From Strongylocentrotus purpuratus (Eukaryota; Echinodermata; Echinoidea; Camarodonta; Strongylocentrotidae): a stretch of 64,000 bases of DNA. Below are positions 42,401 to 46,533 of this stretch, piece after piece. A program made the position numbers and the translations under genes. Each line of letters begins with the position of its first letter. Position 1 is the first letter of the stretch. Where the stretch lies: NCBI RefSeq assembly GCF_000002235.5, contig NW_022145599.1, positions 27,851,856-27,915,855 of the forward strand, given 5' to 3'. The notes below the pieces were generated by a model. It was not told where the DNA came from. It did no database searches and worked only from the letters and a program-made list of their open reading frames with translations.

Positions 42401-45393
42401 CTAATTCGTTTTCATTATAACGGCCCAATTAATTTGGTAATTTGAAATTATGCACACTTTTATTTGACACTCTGAAATGGAAGGGTCCTAAAAACAGGGA
42501 AAACGTTTAAGATTGTGTCTCAGGTGGTGTGTGTTCCCTTTCATTTTTTGGCCCCGGGGAGTACTGCTAATATGTGGGAATTGCCATATACGGTACATGT
42601 TCAGAGTGTGTCCAATCAAAATGCGCATCCTGTAAAAAGACATCAATTCATTGAGGATTAACAAAATGACTTATTCTCGATAGCTCAGTCGGTAGAGCAG
42701 AGTCAGGGGCGGATCGAGGAATTTCTTGCCGGGGGGGGGGGCACACGGGGGGGGGGCACACCATGGGAAAGAGAACATATATATATTAGTCCCAGCGGCT
42801 GAATAAGCGGGGGGAGGGGGGGGGGGTTAAGAGGACACTTTATTTTTTCTTTCTTTTTTGGTCCCAAAAAAAATTCGCAACGACTCAGCCAGCGGATGAA
42901 TAAGCGAGGGGGGGGGGGGGGAGGTGTTACACCCACAAATGTAATAACGCCCACAAATGTAATAACACTTTACCCACAAATGTAATAACACCCACAAATG
43001 TAATAACACTTTACCCACAAATGTAATAATTTCACCCACAAATGTAATGACCACTTTACCCACAAATGTAATAATTTGGAATCAACCACAAATGGGGGTG
43101 TTACACCCACAAATGTAATAACGCCCACAAATGTAATAACACTTTACCCACAAATGTAATAACACCTACAAATGTAATAACACTTTTACCCACGAATGTA
43201 TTAATTTCACTCACAAATGTAATAATTTCGAATCACCCACAAATGTAATAATGACTTTACCCACAAATGTAATAAATTTGAAGTGATATTTTGTCGAATT
43301 TTTTCAAAACTAAAACCCTGTAATAAAGCATGGGTATAGCGCGCAGTCTTCACTCCAGACCCGGTTATTTCAAAAAATTAAAAAAATCTTCAAATCTAAA
43401 ACCCCATAATCCTTTTCCTGTGGAATAACATGAGAATCGAGCGTAGTCTTTCCTCCAGATACGGTTATTCAAAAGTTTTAAAAAAATAAATAAAAAAAAA
43501 CTTTTAAACTAAGACCCCACCATCTTCCGAACTAAGACCCGTTAATAAAGCATGGGTTTAGAGCGTAGTTTTTCTTCCAGACCCGTTTATTTCAAAACTT
43601 TTTAAAAATCTTCAAAAAAAAGACCCCATCATCTTATTCCTGTGTAAGAACATGAGTATTGAGCGTAGTCTTTCCTCCAGACCCGGTTATTCAAAAGTTT
43701 TTTAAAAAAAATCAAAACAAAACAAAACAAAACAAAGAAAAAACCTTTTAAACCAAGACCCTCCATCTTCCAAATTAAGACCCGGTAATAAAGCATGGGA
43801 TTAGAGCGTAGTCTTTACTTCAGACTCGGTTATTTAAAAAAAAAGAAACATCTTCAAACTAAGACCTCATCATTTCATTCCTGTGGAATAACATGGGTAT
43901 AGAGCGTAGTCTTTCCTCCAGACCCGGTTATTTCAAAAGAAATAGAAATTTAAACAAATCTTCCAAACTAAGACCCACCATCAAATTCCTCTTTTTTCCA
44001 TTTAAAAATAAATTACATTATTACATATGTGGATACAACACGTCACAAATAAATGATTGGTCGGCGGTCACACGAACTGACGAATCAGTCAAAATGGTCC
44101 ATATAAATTCGTCACTGTTTTCACGAAGTGACGGTAGTGAGGAAAATCCGCACACAAAGTGAATGCGATTTTCATTCACTACCGTCACTTCGTGAAAATA
44201 GGGACGAATTATATAACACACAGAGGAGAGACCGATTCGATGGTTAGTAGACCGTCGACGATTTTTTAATAATGTAAATATTCTAACGCCCACAAATATC
44301 CTGGAATTCAATGTTTGTAGAAAAAAAAAAGTAATCGAATGAGTGACCTTAAATGTATTTAAATATTGACGCTGATTGTTTTATGCATGTGATTATGAAA
44401 TATGTTCACGATATGAAACATAATATATATATATATATATATATGTACGCTATTAGTGACATTGAAACGTTGGATTGCGATGTTATATTTTCATGAGTGC
44501 GTGAATGAATTACCTTTCTTCATGTGATGAACGTATCAATTACTTATACTGAAGACTACCTATTGGTACGCGGTACACGGTGTGAATTCATGAGAACGAA
44601 ATTTATTCAAAGGCAAATACAAACAACACACATTTATATTACAGTTTTCCCTACTTCTGAAACACTCAAGCAGCTATATAAACAAGAACAAGTCTGAAAT
44701 GATAATCGGTTAACAAGCAAATAACAACGCATACTTTCATATAACAAATCATAAATAGCTGTATAACGAGATCAAGCGAAACATATTTGCATGTTTTGAA
44801 TGAACGATTGCAGAACCCTTTGACTGATAAAATATCTATATACTCTCTCAATCAATGTGAGTAAATTGCAGAGGTTATGGTTTTATAGTGATGCAATGAT
44901 GGATACATAGATTTTATTCCAAACGAATGAAGAGGTTGTTTCATTAATATACACACGGTAACAGAACCAAAATAATTATTACGTATAAAAAAGTAGAGTA
45001 ACTCACATGTCTTTTACAAGCAAGCAAGGTTATAATTTGGGCAATATTGAACCCGATAACATCAACTGAACTTGATATAAAACGCAAACAACCTAACACG
45101 TGACAATTCTTCTAAGCTAAGAAAAACAAGAGAATAACATGCCGAAATACTAAATGTACCTGGCTTTCTGTAACTTAGTATTCGTCCATATAAAACTACT
45201 TAACACGTACAACTCCAAAAGTTTGTCAGTAATACTTTTCAGATGCTTCAAGAGTAGACGGAGTTGAAATGAAGTATGACTGATCAAAAGGAAATAATTA
45301 TTTTAATTATACAATGAGATAAAGAATATTAACAACCTTTACCTGATCTCTGTTGGAGAGTTTGGCGTTTGCCACTTTTGAGCCATTTTCAAC
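4821..45393 (-). CDS. Type II transmembrane SEA/EGF/mucin/LDLa/YWTD/sushi receptor-like gene (25 exons, partial at both ends)
   Basis: This entry is the whole gene model; the exons are listed separately. Counting the first codon of the 45393 exon as residue 1, the order is: cytoplasmic tail 1-74, membrane helix about 75-102, Ser/Thr linker 106-132, SEA 133-247, six EGF modules 248-476, Thr/Pro/Gly mucin repeat 477-1248, LDLa 1249-1287 and 1288-1328, Cys-free beta-rich domain 1329-1461, LDLa 1462-1501, YWTD propeller 1502-1765, EGF 1766-1804, sushi 1805-1866. Every splice junction is consensus GT..AG and every phase agrees, giving 5,599 nt with no stop. No signal peptide is seen; basic residues precede the helix, and SEA follows it, which fits type II topology as in enteropeptidase or matriptase, but no protease domain is present. 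Inferred role: cell-surface mucin-type adhesion or ligand-binding receptor. The family is not recognised as a named gene. The start methionine is uncertain, and the last exon ends in phase 1, so coding probably continues left of the window. Confidence 0.85.
5490..5582. repeat. Near-perfect 93-bp palindrome
   Basis: Arms beginning GTCGACATAGTGGACTGTTA and ending in its complement (GCAGTCCACTATGTCGAC) surround a short loop, in the intron between the sushi and EGF 7 exons. It could fold into a long hairpin and is probably a small MITE; no target duplication was resolved. The rest of the 5007-5744 intron shows nothing else. Confidence 0.7.
5745..5861 (-). CDS. EGF module 7, capping the propeller
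   Basis: Phase 1-1 exon, acceptor CATTTTCAG, donor ACAA|GTAAGT. Six cysteines: [14 protein letters not shown] then [18 protein letters not shown]-type propellers are normally closed by such an EGF, which packs against blade 3 of the propeller (family knowledge). Confidence 0.85.
6254..6855 (+). pseudogene. LINE reverse transcriptase C-terminal fragment
   Basis: The translated + strand carries, in shifting frames, the ordered signatures of a non-LTR retrotransposon C-terminus: LKQVEDF, a [18 protein letters not shown] helix, then [28 protein letters not shown] and ADRNT. Frame changes and stops between about 6300 and 6600 show that it is dead. The longest open piece is 6530-6853. It lies in an intron, antisense to the gene. 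Confidence 0.7.
6869..6971. mobile_element. 103-bp palindromic MITE with 8-bp target duplication (hAT-like)
   Basis: The termini CATGGGTGTCGATC and GATCGACACCCATG are perfect inverted repeats. ACGTCAAT occurs on both sides (6861-6868 and 6972-6979). 8-bp duplications are characteristic of hAT elements. The same termini bound the larger element at 25707-26933. Confidence 0.8.
7035..7085. repeat. (TAG)n microsatellite
   Basis: Uninterrupted TAG/AGT triplets for about 35 bp after an AT-rich tract, immediately right of the 103-bp MITE. Confidence 0.85.
7229..7854 (-). mobile_element. Short non-autonomous Helitron, complete
   Basis: On the minus strand it runs from TCAGGTGGGCTGTATATCGT to CTAG, with the 3' hairpin at 7240-7260 and host A and T on the two sides, so every Helitron end rule is met in 626 bp. 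It is an internally shortened relative of Helitrons A and B, keeping the CTCAGCTACAACATACT segment. It lies in the intron next to propeller blade 6. Confidence 0.8.
7936..8193 (-). CDS. YWTD propeller, blades 5-6
   Basis: The acceptor is TTCTGCAG and the donor is GCCG|GTAGGA (phase 1-1). It carries RLYWTES (blade 5) and [16 protein letters not shown] (blade 6), ending THVKIYA, as propellers do just before the closing EGF. Six blades are counted across four exons, so the propeller is complete. Without splicing the frame runs to a stop at 7883. Confidence 0.88.
8194..8663. other. Intron with a degenerate CCCC/TTTT-rich dispersed repeat
   Basis: At 8278-8440, phrases such as AAGTACCCC, AAGTGCCC and CTTTTT alternate. 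The same repeat family recurs at 53640-53800 (GAAGTACCCCAGAAGTGCCC). No coding content was seen. Confidence 0.5.
8664..8794 (-). CDS. YWTD propeller, blade 4
   Basis: The acceptor is TGGTGAAAG and the donor is CAAG|GTATAC (phase 2 in, 1 out). It reads [20 protein letters not shown] and ends [10 protein letters not shown]. The P-x-G-L-A-L-D strand and the D-G-S-D turn are textbook LDLR class B. Confidence 0.9.
8795..9546. repeat. Intron of simple-sequence tracts: (TA)n, (GT)n, (GA)n, (CA)n
   Basis: (TA)n at about 9117-9141, (GT/GC)n at 9160-9235 and 9403-9440, and GA-rich runs at 9305-9340 and 9440-9530. Overlapping open frames here come from the repeats only. Confidence 0.8.
9547..9709 (-). 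CDS. YWTD propeller, blade 3
   Basis: The acceptor is CATTCAG and the donor is AGAGG|GTGAGT (phase 1 in, 2 out). It reads [18 protein letters not shown] then [19 protein letters not shown] nearer GTGAGT at ATA|GTGAGT looks like a donor, but it would cut the blade short and break phase with the next exon, so the distal donor was chosen. Confidence 0.88.
10250..10489 (-). CDS. YWTD propeller, blades 1-2
   Basis: The acceptor is CCACTCAG and the donor is GGAT|GTGAGT (phase 1-1). Blade motifs are KIFITD and EIYWSDED, followed by the standard [20 protein letters not shown] strand set. This is the start of an LDL-receptor class B six-bladed beta-propeller. Confidence 0.9.
10490..11340. other. Intron: trinucleotide and (GA)n microsatellites, possible LINE 3' tail
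   Basis: AAC and ATG triplets at 10510-10620, and a long (GA)n run at 10938-10996. At about 10999-11310 there is a stretch ending in TGATTTGATTTGATTT followed by CAATAAA, which resembles the 3' tail of CR1-like LINEs. The (TA)n follows at 11307-11330. No exon was found. Confidence 0.45.
11736..12173 (+). pseudogene. N-terminal fragment of a Crypton/ZMYM-QRICH-like (DUF3504-type) protein
   Basis: The open frame starts [20 protein letters not shown] and contains [17 protein letters not shown], then [11 protein letters not shown]. This matches in layout the N-terminal SAM-like helix region of Crypton-derived tyrosine recombinases and the ZMYM/QRICH/KCTD1 proteins built from them (a 'x-NTKxA-x-F-x-x-F' helix followed by a 'x-L-x-x-x-L' helix). 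After residue 75 the frame runs into an internal duplication (TACTGTTCTACTGGAGCACAG at about 11998 and 12078), so only the first exon-like part is intact. It lies in an intron on the opposite strand. No recombinase catalytic region is seen. Confidence 0.5.
12215..12380. mobile_element. Long palindromic MITE
   Basis: Arms of about 75-80 bp begin TATATTGACTGCTTT and end AAAGCAGTCAATATA. The inner part GGGAAACTCACAACCTGCTA is matched by its complement across a CG-rich loop (GACCCCGCGGCGCAAGCGCC). It is immediately downstream of the Crypton-like ORF and could be its terminal hairpin or an independent MITE. Confidence 0.7.
12790..12995 (-). mobile_element. tRNA-derived SINE copy
   Basis: On the minus strand: GTTTCGAATTCCGAC (B-box-like), GGCAAGATATTAACCTA, CCACCCGGGTG, then TAAATGGGTACCCGGTAGGA. 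The same body order occurs at 18496-18675 on the + strand, showing a dispersed family. Confidence 0.55.
13183..13745 (-). mobile_element. Decayed Helitron relative with a (GAT)n insertion
   Basis: The left end has CTAG preceded (minus strand) by an AATTCGTCA...TGACAAAT hairpin and an AGACCACCTTA motif. The right part, 13600-13745, repeats the internal CTCAGCTACAACATACTCAA segment of the Helitrons at 0.5, 2.1 and 7.3 kb. Between them is a long (ATG/GAT)n microsatellite (13290-13560). Confidence 0.5.
13866..14533. mobile_element. Truncated Tc1/mariner-like MITE (second copy)
   Basis: It shares its inverted internal structure (AGTTACGAGG...CCTCGTAACT and GCAGCGGGGGCTAGGGTAGG) and its right end (TTTATGAGCGACAGTG followed by TA) with the complete element at 37087-38015. 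The left terminus is missing. Confidence 0.65.
14837..14956 (-). CDS. LDLa module 3
   Basis: Phase 1-1 exon, acceptor TTTCACAG, donor GATG|GTAAGA. Six cysteines; the cage reads [17 protein letters not shown]. It leads straight into the propeller ([11 protein letters not shown]) without the EGF pair that LDLR and LRPs usually have there. Confidence 0.88.
14957..15988. other. Intron, mostly unique sequence
   Basis: A small perfect hairpin (GCATGGACCTATTAGGTCCATGC, 15568-15590) is the only structure seen. An open frame at 15287-15538 has no recognisable domain or splice support. Confidence 0.5.
15989..16226 (-). CDS. Beta-rich Cys-free extracellular domain, exon 2 of 2
   Basis: The acceptor is CAATACAG and the donor is ATCG|GTAAGA (phase 0 in, 1 out). 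It reads [20 protein letters not shown], later [20 protein letters not shown], and ends MDFRVTAI. Several N-glycosylation sequons are visible (NLT, NAT, NFS, NNT). The fold is predicted to be all-beta. It joins in phase to the third LDLa. Confidence 0.78.
16686..17960. repeat. Degenerate TTAGGG-related hexamer array (interstitial telomere-like)
   Basis: About 1.25 kb of GGGTTA, GGGTGA, GGGTAA and GGGAGA hexamers, G-rich on the + strand, within the intron that splits the beta-rich domain. The + strand is open for 230 codons of Arg-Val repeats and the minus strand is Thr/Leu-rich; both are repeat artefacts. TTAGGG is the telomere unit of deuterostomes. Runs of GGG make G-quadruplexes likely. 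A sub-block (GTGGTGGTTAGG...GGTTAAGGGGAAGGTGAAG) occurs twice, at about 17333-17395 and 17492-17550. Confidence 0.85.
18018..18178 (-). CDS. Beta-rich Cys-free extracellular domain, exon 1 of 2
   Basis: The acceptor is TATACCCTAG and the donor is ATACAG|GTTACC (phase 1 in, 0 out). It reads [20 protein letters not shown] and continues to SLYMEIQ. No cysteines are present. Together with the next exon it makes about 133 residues of alternating hydrophobic strands between LDLa modules. The position is where CUB domains sit in related proteins, and the strand pattern also recalls bacterial-type PPC beta-sandwiches; neither assignment is secure. Confidence 0.75.
18496..18675 (+). mobile_element. 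tRNA-derived SINE copy
   Basis: The head reads GTGTCGTGGTCATATGGATA (A-box-like TGGTCATATGG), with CATGGTTCGCGGATT as a B-box-like element. The body contains AAGACATTAATCTAC, CACTCACCCAAGG and TAAATGGGTACCTGGCAGGA, which the 12.8-kb copy also has. Confidence 0.55.
18676..19150. other. Intron with no recognised feature
   Basis: AT-rich unique-looking sequence. A 64-codon open frame (18899-19093) shows no domain and lies antisense to the gene. Confidence 0.5.
19151..19273 (-). CDS. LDLa module 2
   Basis: Phase 1-1 exon, acceptor ATCCTTAG, donor ATCA|GTAAGT. Six cysteines with the acidic cage [18 protein letters not shown]. The first loop is short (CFAC), so ligand contacts may differ from a standard LDLa. 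Confidence 0.87.
19759..19875 (-). CDS. LDLa module 1
   Basis: Phase 1-1 exon, acceptor TTTAACAG, donor ACAG|GTACGA. Six cysteines and the calcium cage typical of LDL-receptor class [17 protein letters not shown]. It follows the mucin exon directly ([12 protein letters not shown]). Confidence 0.9.
19876..20523. other. Intron with a GC-rich palindromic patch
   Basis: At 20075-20275 the sequence turns GC-rich with mutually complementary blocks (GGGCGGCG, CGCCGCCCA, GGCGGCCGCCGCTCGGTGGC), probably a MITE. At 20376-20523 it matches the introns at 22.85, 23.16 and 23.31 kb that flank the other mucin-exon copies. Confidence 0.5.
20524..22755 (-). CDS. Mucin-like exon B: about 744 residues of Thr/Pro/Gly/Ser/Ala/Val repeats
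   Basis: The acceptor is TTCCCTCAG and the donor is CCAG|GTTAGG (phase 1-1). The 2,232-nt frame is open throughout. The core unit is about 16 residues (48 nt): [16 protein letters not shown], with variable numbers of GTTP inserted, and roughly half the residues are Thr. There are no cysteines. This is the classic composition of a densely O-glycosylated, extended mucin domain, and it would hold the LDLa/propeller head far from the membrane. A higher-order duplication of 396 bp (132 codons) is visible, from about 21871 to 22267. If the donor were ignored, the next in-frame codon is a stop (GGT TAG), which fixes the splice position. Copy number may be polymorphic or misassembled. Confidence 0.87.
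22756..23001. repeat. Tandemly duplicated intron unit, copy 2
   Basis: Segments such as GGAAATGACATATATCA and TATGTGTCTAGCTTTAAACC are shared with 20376-20523. The next copies at 23155-23235 and 23305-23370 keep the intron motif (TGACATATATCAGGTGTG) but lack a mucin exon. Confidence 0.75.
23002..23085 (-). CDS. Mucin-like exon A (short, GTTP repeats)
   Basis: The acceptor is CCCTCAG and the donor is CCAG|GTTAGG (phase 1-1). It encodes 28 residues, almost all of them G-T-T-P tetrapeptides. Both splice sites and the flanking intron are shared with the large mucin exon next to it, so the two are tandem duplicates of one exon that differ greatly in repeat number. Confidence 0.8.
23086..24116. 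other. Intron: exon-less relics of the mucin-exon duplication, otherwise unique
   Basis: 23155-23370 carries two more copies of the duplicated intron motif without the Thr-rich exon between them. The remainder, to 24116, shows no repeat or exon that I could support. Confidence 0.55.
25044..25157 (-). CDS. EGF module 6, calcium-binding type (duplicate of module 2)
   Basis: Phase 1-1 exon, acceptor CGGCAG, donor AGAG|GTATGT. Its protein matches module 2 except at the first and last residues. The homology continues through both introns (about 24117-27272 against 30690-33006), so the exon came from a recent segmental duplication rather than from protein-level convergence. It joins directly to the Thr-rich exons. 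Confidence 0.92.
25707..26933. mobile_element. 1.2-kb hAT-like non-autonomous element with 8-bp target duplication
   Basis: The termini are CATGGGTGTCGATCC and ATCGACACCCTTG. GACAGAAT flanks both sides (25699-25706 and 26934-26941). The other copy of the segmental duplication holds the empty site with a single GACAGAAT at 32859-32866, so insertion followed duplication. Inside are three direct repeats of about 112 bp (starting near 26310, 26421 and 26534; each has CTTCCGCGCTTTGCGCGGGA) and a nested CAGGGGCGTAGCCAGG terminus at 26193. No transposase frame is present. Confidence 0.85.
27273..28509. other. Intron with no supported feature
   Basis: An open + strand frame of 70 codons (27409-27621) has no recognisable domain. 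AT-rich sequence otherwise. Confidence 0.45.
28510..28626 (-). CDS. EGF module 5, calcium-binding type
   Basis: Phase 1-1 exon, acceptor TTTCAATAG, donor AATG|GTAAGA. Reads [16 protein letters not shown] and ends [15 protein letters not shown]. It is one codon longer than its sisters in the last loop. Confidence 0.92.
28800..29110. mobile_element. G/C-tract dispersed element
   Basis: Three long G runs (28817-28834, 28902-28917, 28983-28991) and a C run (29077-29092) ending CTCTGCATACGCTTCTGGG. It shares the phrases ACGACTCAGCCAGC, GAATAAGCGGGGGG and GGTAAGAG.GCACACTTT with 42.7-42.9 and 49.13 kb. Termini are not well enough preserved to bound it. Confidence 0.5.
29683..29796 (-). CDS. EGF module 4, calcium-binding type
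   Basis: Phase 1-1 exon, acceptor AAACAG, donor ATTG|GTAATA. Reads [16 protein letters not shown] and ends [14 protein letters not shown], with six cysteines and D-x-D-E-C. Confidence 0.92.
30477..30590 (-). CDS. EGF module 3, calcium-binding type
   Basis: Phase 1-1 exon, acceptor TTTTGGTAG, donor ATCG|GTGAGT. Reads [16 protein letters not shown] and ends [14 protein letters not shown]: six cysteines, and the calcium-binding consensus D-x-D-E-C is present. Confidence 0.92.
30690..33006. repeat. Segmental duplication, copy 1 (contains EGF 2)
   Basis: Paired with 24117-27272 and covering EGF module 2 with most of both introns. It retains the empty target site at 32859-32866 and a 530-bp block (30988-31514) absent from the other copy. 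Confidence 0.88.
32177..32290 (-). CDS. EGF module 2, calcium-binding type
   Basis: Phase 1-1 exon of 114 nt, donor GATACAG|GTATGT. It starts NIDEC (Asn from the split codon) and ends [11 protein letters not shown], with six cysteines. The module and its flanking introns are nearly identical to EGF module 6 at 25044-25157, because both lie in copies of a segmental duplication. DxDEC-type starts bind Ca2+ in this family. Confidence 0.92.
33066..33117. repeat. (TA)n microsatellite
   Basis: About 25 uninterrupted TA units in the intron between EGF 1 and EGF 2. Confidence 0.95.
33140..33212 (-). mobile_element. tRNA-like head of a SINE
   Basis: On the minus strand GGTGTCGTGGTTTAGAAGTT gives an A-box (TGGTTTAGAAG) and GAAGGTTCGAATCCCGG gives a near-perfect B-box (GGTTCGAATCC). 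There is no cloverleaf with a proper acceptor stem, so this is a SINE head and not a tRNA gene. Confidence 0.65.
33283..33396 (-). CDS. EGF module 1
   Basis: Phase 1-1 exon, acceptor TCACACAG, donor AAGAA|GTAAGT. Six cysteines with EGF spacing ([13 protein letters not shown] then a [14 protein letters not shown] tail). It lacks the D-x-D-E start of calcium-binding EGFs, unlike the next five. Confidence 0.88.
33397..34663. other. Intron, AT- and purine-rich
   Basis: (GAT)n at 33415-33445, then AT-rich and GA-rich sequence. A G/C-tract stub (GGCGGATCCACGGGCC...CCCGCCCCCC) lies at 34218-34262. No exon was found. Confidence 0.45.
34664..34818 (-). CDS. SEA domain, exon 3 of 3, with G-S autocleavage-like site
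   Basis: The acceptor is TTTTAAAG and the donor is TCAG|GTTAGA (phase 2 in, 1 out). The exon begins [20 protein letters not shown]. In SEA domains that self-cleave, the break lies between Gly and Ser in a G-S-x-x-V type turn, and here G-S is followed at +3 by V. Cleavage would leave a two-chain protein held by the SEA fold. A helix ([20 protein letters not shown]) closes the domain. Confidence 0.8.
34819..36060. other. Intron with no supported feature
   Basis: A + strand frame of 104 codons (34993-35307) lacks domain or splice support. The sequence looks unique. Confidence 0.45.
36061..36119 (-). CDS. SEA domain, exon 2 of 3
   Basis: The acceptor is TTAAACAG and the donor is ATTCG|GTAAGG (phase 0 in, 2 out). 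It encodes [19 protein letters not shown] plus a split Arg codon, which is the middle of the SEA fold leading into the cleavage loop. The exon is only 59 nt; the phase fit on both sides is the main support. Confidence 0.75.
36120..37086. other. Intron, AT-rich with a (CA)n tract
   Basis: (CA)n at 36670-36722. No other structure was seen before the Tc1-like element. Confidence 0.5.
37087..38015. mobile_element. Complete Tc1/mariner-like MITE with long inverted arms
   Basis: The ends CACTGTCGCTCATAAAGGTG and its complement CACCTTTATGAGCGACAGTG are inverted and flanked by TA on both sides (37085-37086, 38016-38017). The arms extend inward for over 300 bp each and carry a tRNA/SINE-like core (GGTTCAGTGACAAAGCAATG ... 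CAGGATCAAAACC). No transposase frame is present. Confidence 0.82.
38296..38426 (-). CDS. SEA domain, exon 1 of 3
   Basis: The acceptor is TTGTATAG and the donor is GCC|GTAAGT (phase 1 in, 0 out). It encodes the first strand and helix of a SEA fold: [20 protein letters not shown], then a helix ending in EAVVEITSA. The pattern (hydrophobic strand, then a charged helix with conserved F and L positions) matches SEA domains of membrane mucins and type II proteases. Confidence 0.8.
38427..39716. other. Intron with no supported feature
   Basis: AT-rich, no repeats of note and no open frame with a recognisable domain. Confidence 0.45.
39717..39797 (-). CDS. Ser/Thr-rich stalk exon
   Basis: The acceptor is AATCTATAG and the donor is ACAG|GTATTC (phase 1-1). 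The 27 residues are mostly Thr, Ser, Ala and Gly ([19 protein letters not shown] and following). This is a short extracellular stalk, probably O-glycosylated, between the membrane helix and the SEA domain. Confidence 0.8.
39798..40392. repeat. Intron with an (AAT)n-rich tract
   Basis: AAT/GAT triplets at about 39845-39970, followed by unique-looking sequence up to the hAT-like MITE. Confidence 0.7.
40393..40542. mobile_element. 150-bp hAT-like G/C-tract MITE with 8-bp target duplication
   Basis: The termini CAGTGGCGTACGCAGG and CCTGGGTACGCGCCTG are inverted repeats. ATGGCATC is duplicated at 40385-40392 and 40543-40550. The interior is G and C runs. This gives a clean example that sets the ends for the less clear G/C elements elsewhere in the window. 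Confidence 0.85.
40796..41060 (-). CDS. Membrane-anchor exon: cytosolic juxtamembrane region and transmembrane helix
   Basis: The acceptor is TATTTCAG and the donor is GACG|GTAAGG (phase 0 in, phase 1 out). About 57 hydrophilic residues with several Tyr, Ser and charged positions ([21 protein letters not shown]) precede a hydrophobic run of about 28 residues ([20 protein letters not shown] and following). Lys and Arg directly before the helix and a Ser/Thr-rich, SEA-bearing region after it put the N-terminus in the cytosol (positive-inside rule). Tyr-containing stretches could be phosphorylation or sorting sites; this is inference. Confidence 0.85.
41061..42670. other. Intron with no supported feature before the inverted-repeat structure
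   Basis: AT-rich. Short open frames at 41.1-41.3 and 41.5-42.1 kb show no domains. G runs occur at 42255-42280. Confidence 0.45.
42670..42706 (+). other. tRNA-like A-box sequence interrupted by a transposon
   Basis: CTCGATAGCTCAGTCGGTAG resembles the D-arm of a tRNA. It stops at 42706, where CAGGGGCGGATCGAGG begins. After the far terminus at 49272 the sequence resumes GGTGGACTACTCATGAG, as an anticodon arm might. This fits a tRNA-derived repeat split by insertion. Confidence 0.45.
42930..44856. repeat. Left inverted arm
   Basis: It begins with minisatellite units CCCACAAATGTAATAACACT (about 42930-43275). It continues with about five tandem 120-220-bp units sharing GAGCGTAGTCTTTCCTCCAG and GACCCGGTTATT (to 43960), then unique sequence to an inner end at ACTCTCTCAATCA (44843-44856). 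It is matched in reverse by 46534-49126. A palindromic insertion at about 44006-44222 is missing from the right arm. Confidence 0.85.
44016..44222. mobile_element. Palindromic insertion in the left arm only
   Basis: A strong hairpin (TTTTCACGAAGTGACGGTAG at about 44117 and its complement near 44182) lies in sequence absent from the right arm. There, AAATTCCTC-like and GACCGATTCGATGG-like flanks are only a few tens of bases apart. This identifies it as a MITE that arrived after the arms formed. Its exact ends are approximate. Confidence 0.6.
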
Positions 45394-46533
45394 CTTAAAC
45401 AGAAATCTGATTAAAGACATAAATGCAAAACAAATCATACACTTGTATAAGGATTATAAATAAATGAATATGTTAGTGATTTTAAAAAGCAATAGAGGCA
45501 CGTAGTTTCCAGATATTTGCTTTAACACTGAAATAACATATTTTATGATATATAGTTCGCTCATATGACACATACATTTTCTTTACAACGGTTTATACAC
45601 TTATAGTGTAGACAAAGAATCACACATGATTGGTCTGAAACATACTACGTGAGGATTAACCCGTTTAATGCATAATTGTTTGTTTGTTTTTGGTTGTGCG
45701 ATCTTTTTCAATGAAGATCTTCTAAACACAGCAAAAACTAAAGTTTATCCTAATCGAAATAGTGTAACTTTATAACGAAATGGAACTTACGAAAATAACA
45801 TGACAAGATTGTACGCTAATTGACTAACTTAATTGTGAAAATAAGGATGACATTTAGAGTCATGCATGAGTGAGCACATTGAAAACAAAACTATCACTTT
45901 TCAAAAGTGACATATTCAGTTTCCGGTACACATTTAACTGCTGTCTTTTTCTCACCCATAGTCTACTGACCATTTACAATTATAGATATGTCTGATTGTG
46001 TGATATTATTTATGTAATGATGTCATAACTTTGTTTTGTCATCTTATTGTAAATATTCAATGGAAATATGAAAGTAAATGAAACTTGAAACTTGAAACAC
46101 CCACAAAAAATTATAACACTTTCATGAATTTTTTACGGGTGAGTGAGCACATTTTAAGGAAAAGGCTATATTTAACCCTCCCAAATTGCAAAATATATCA
46201 GCACATATTTGAATATAACAGGTAGTCCTTCTCATGGATGAGGAAGCACACTTTAAAGTCGAAGCGATCACAATATCAGAATAAGTCTGATAAAGTTGAT
46301 AACAGGTACGATGTTACCCATTCAGAGGGAAAATGATATTATCATTCAATGAAATATTATCGGTAAATTTTAGCATGAATTTGAGTGTGGTCTCTCAGCC
46401 ATGACATAATAACTACTGACACAAGTACGGATACATTGGCATGCCATCAAAACCGTTTGTGAGCGAAATTGAAATAAAAATAAATAATAAAAAACCTAGA
46501 TTAATGTACATTCCAGAGAACAATGAACACCAA
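44857..46533. other. Spacer between inverted arms (host-like, holds an exon)
   Basis: 1.68 kb of AT-rich, apparently single-copy sequence. The only feature supported is the 17-codon exon at 45343-45393. Confidence 0.5.
45343..45393 (-). CDS. Cytoplasmic-tail exon (17 codons)
   Basis: The acceptor is TGTTTAAG and the donor is CAG|GTAAAG. The phase 0-0 frame reads [17 protein letters not shown] and joins the phase-0 acceptor of the membrane exon. Another frame contains an ATG (MAQKWQ...) but would leave in phase 2, which does not fit the next exon, so it was not used. The exon sits in the 1.7-kb spacer between two long inverted arms (42.9-44.9 and 46.5-49.1 kb), which is unusual. It is basic and hydrophilic, as expected for a cytosolic tail. 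Confidence 0.6.

Noticed and set aside
45343..45385. Alternative start ATG ([10 protein letters not shown]...) in the tail exon
   Set aside because: That frame would leave the exon in phase 2, but the next exon needs phase 0; the VENGSK frame fits.
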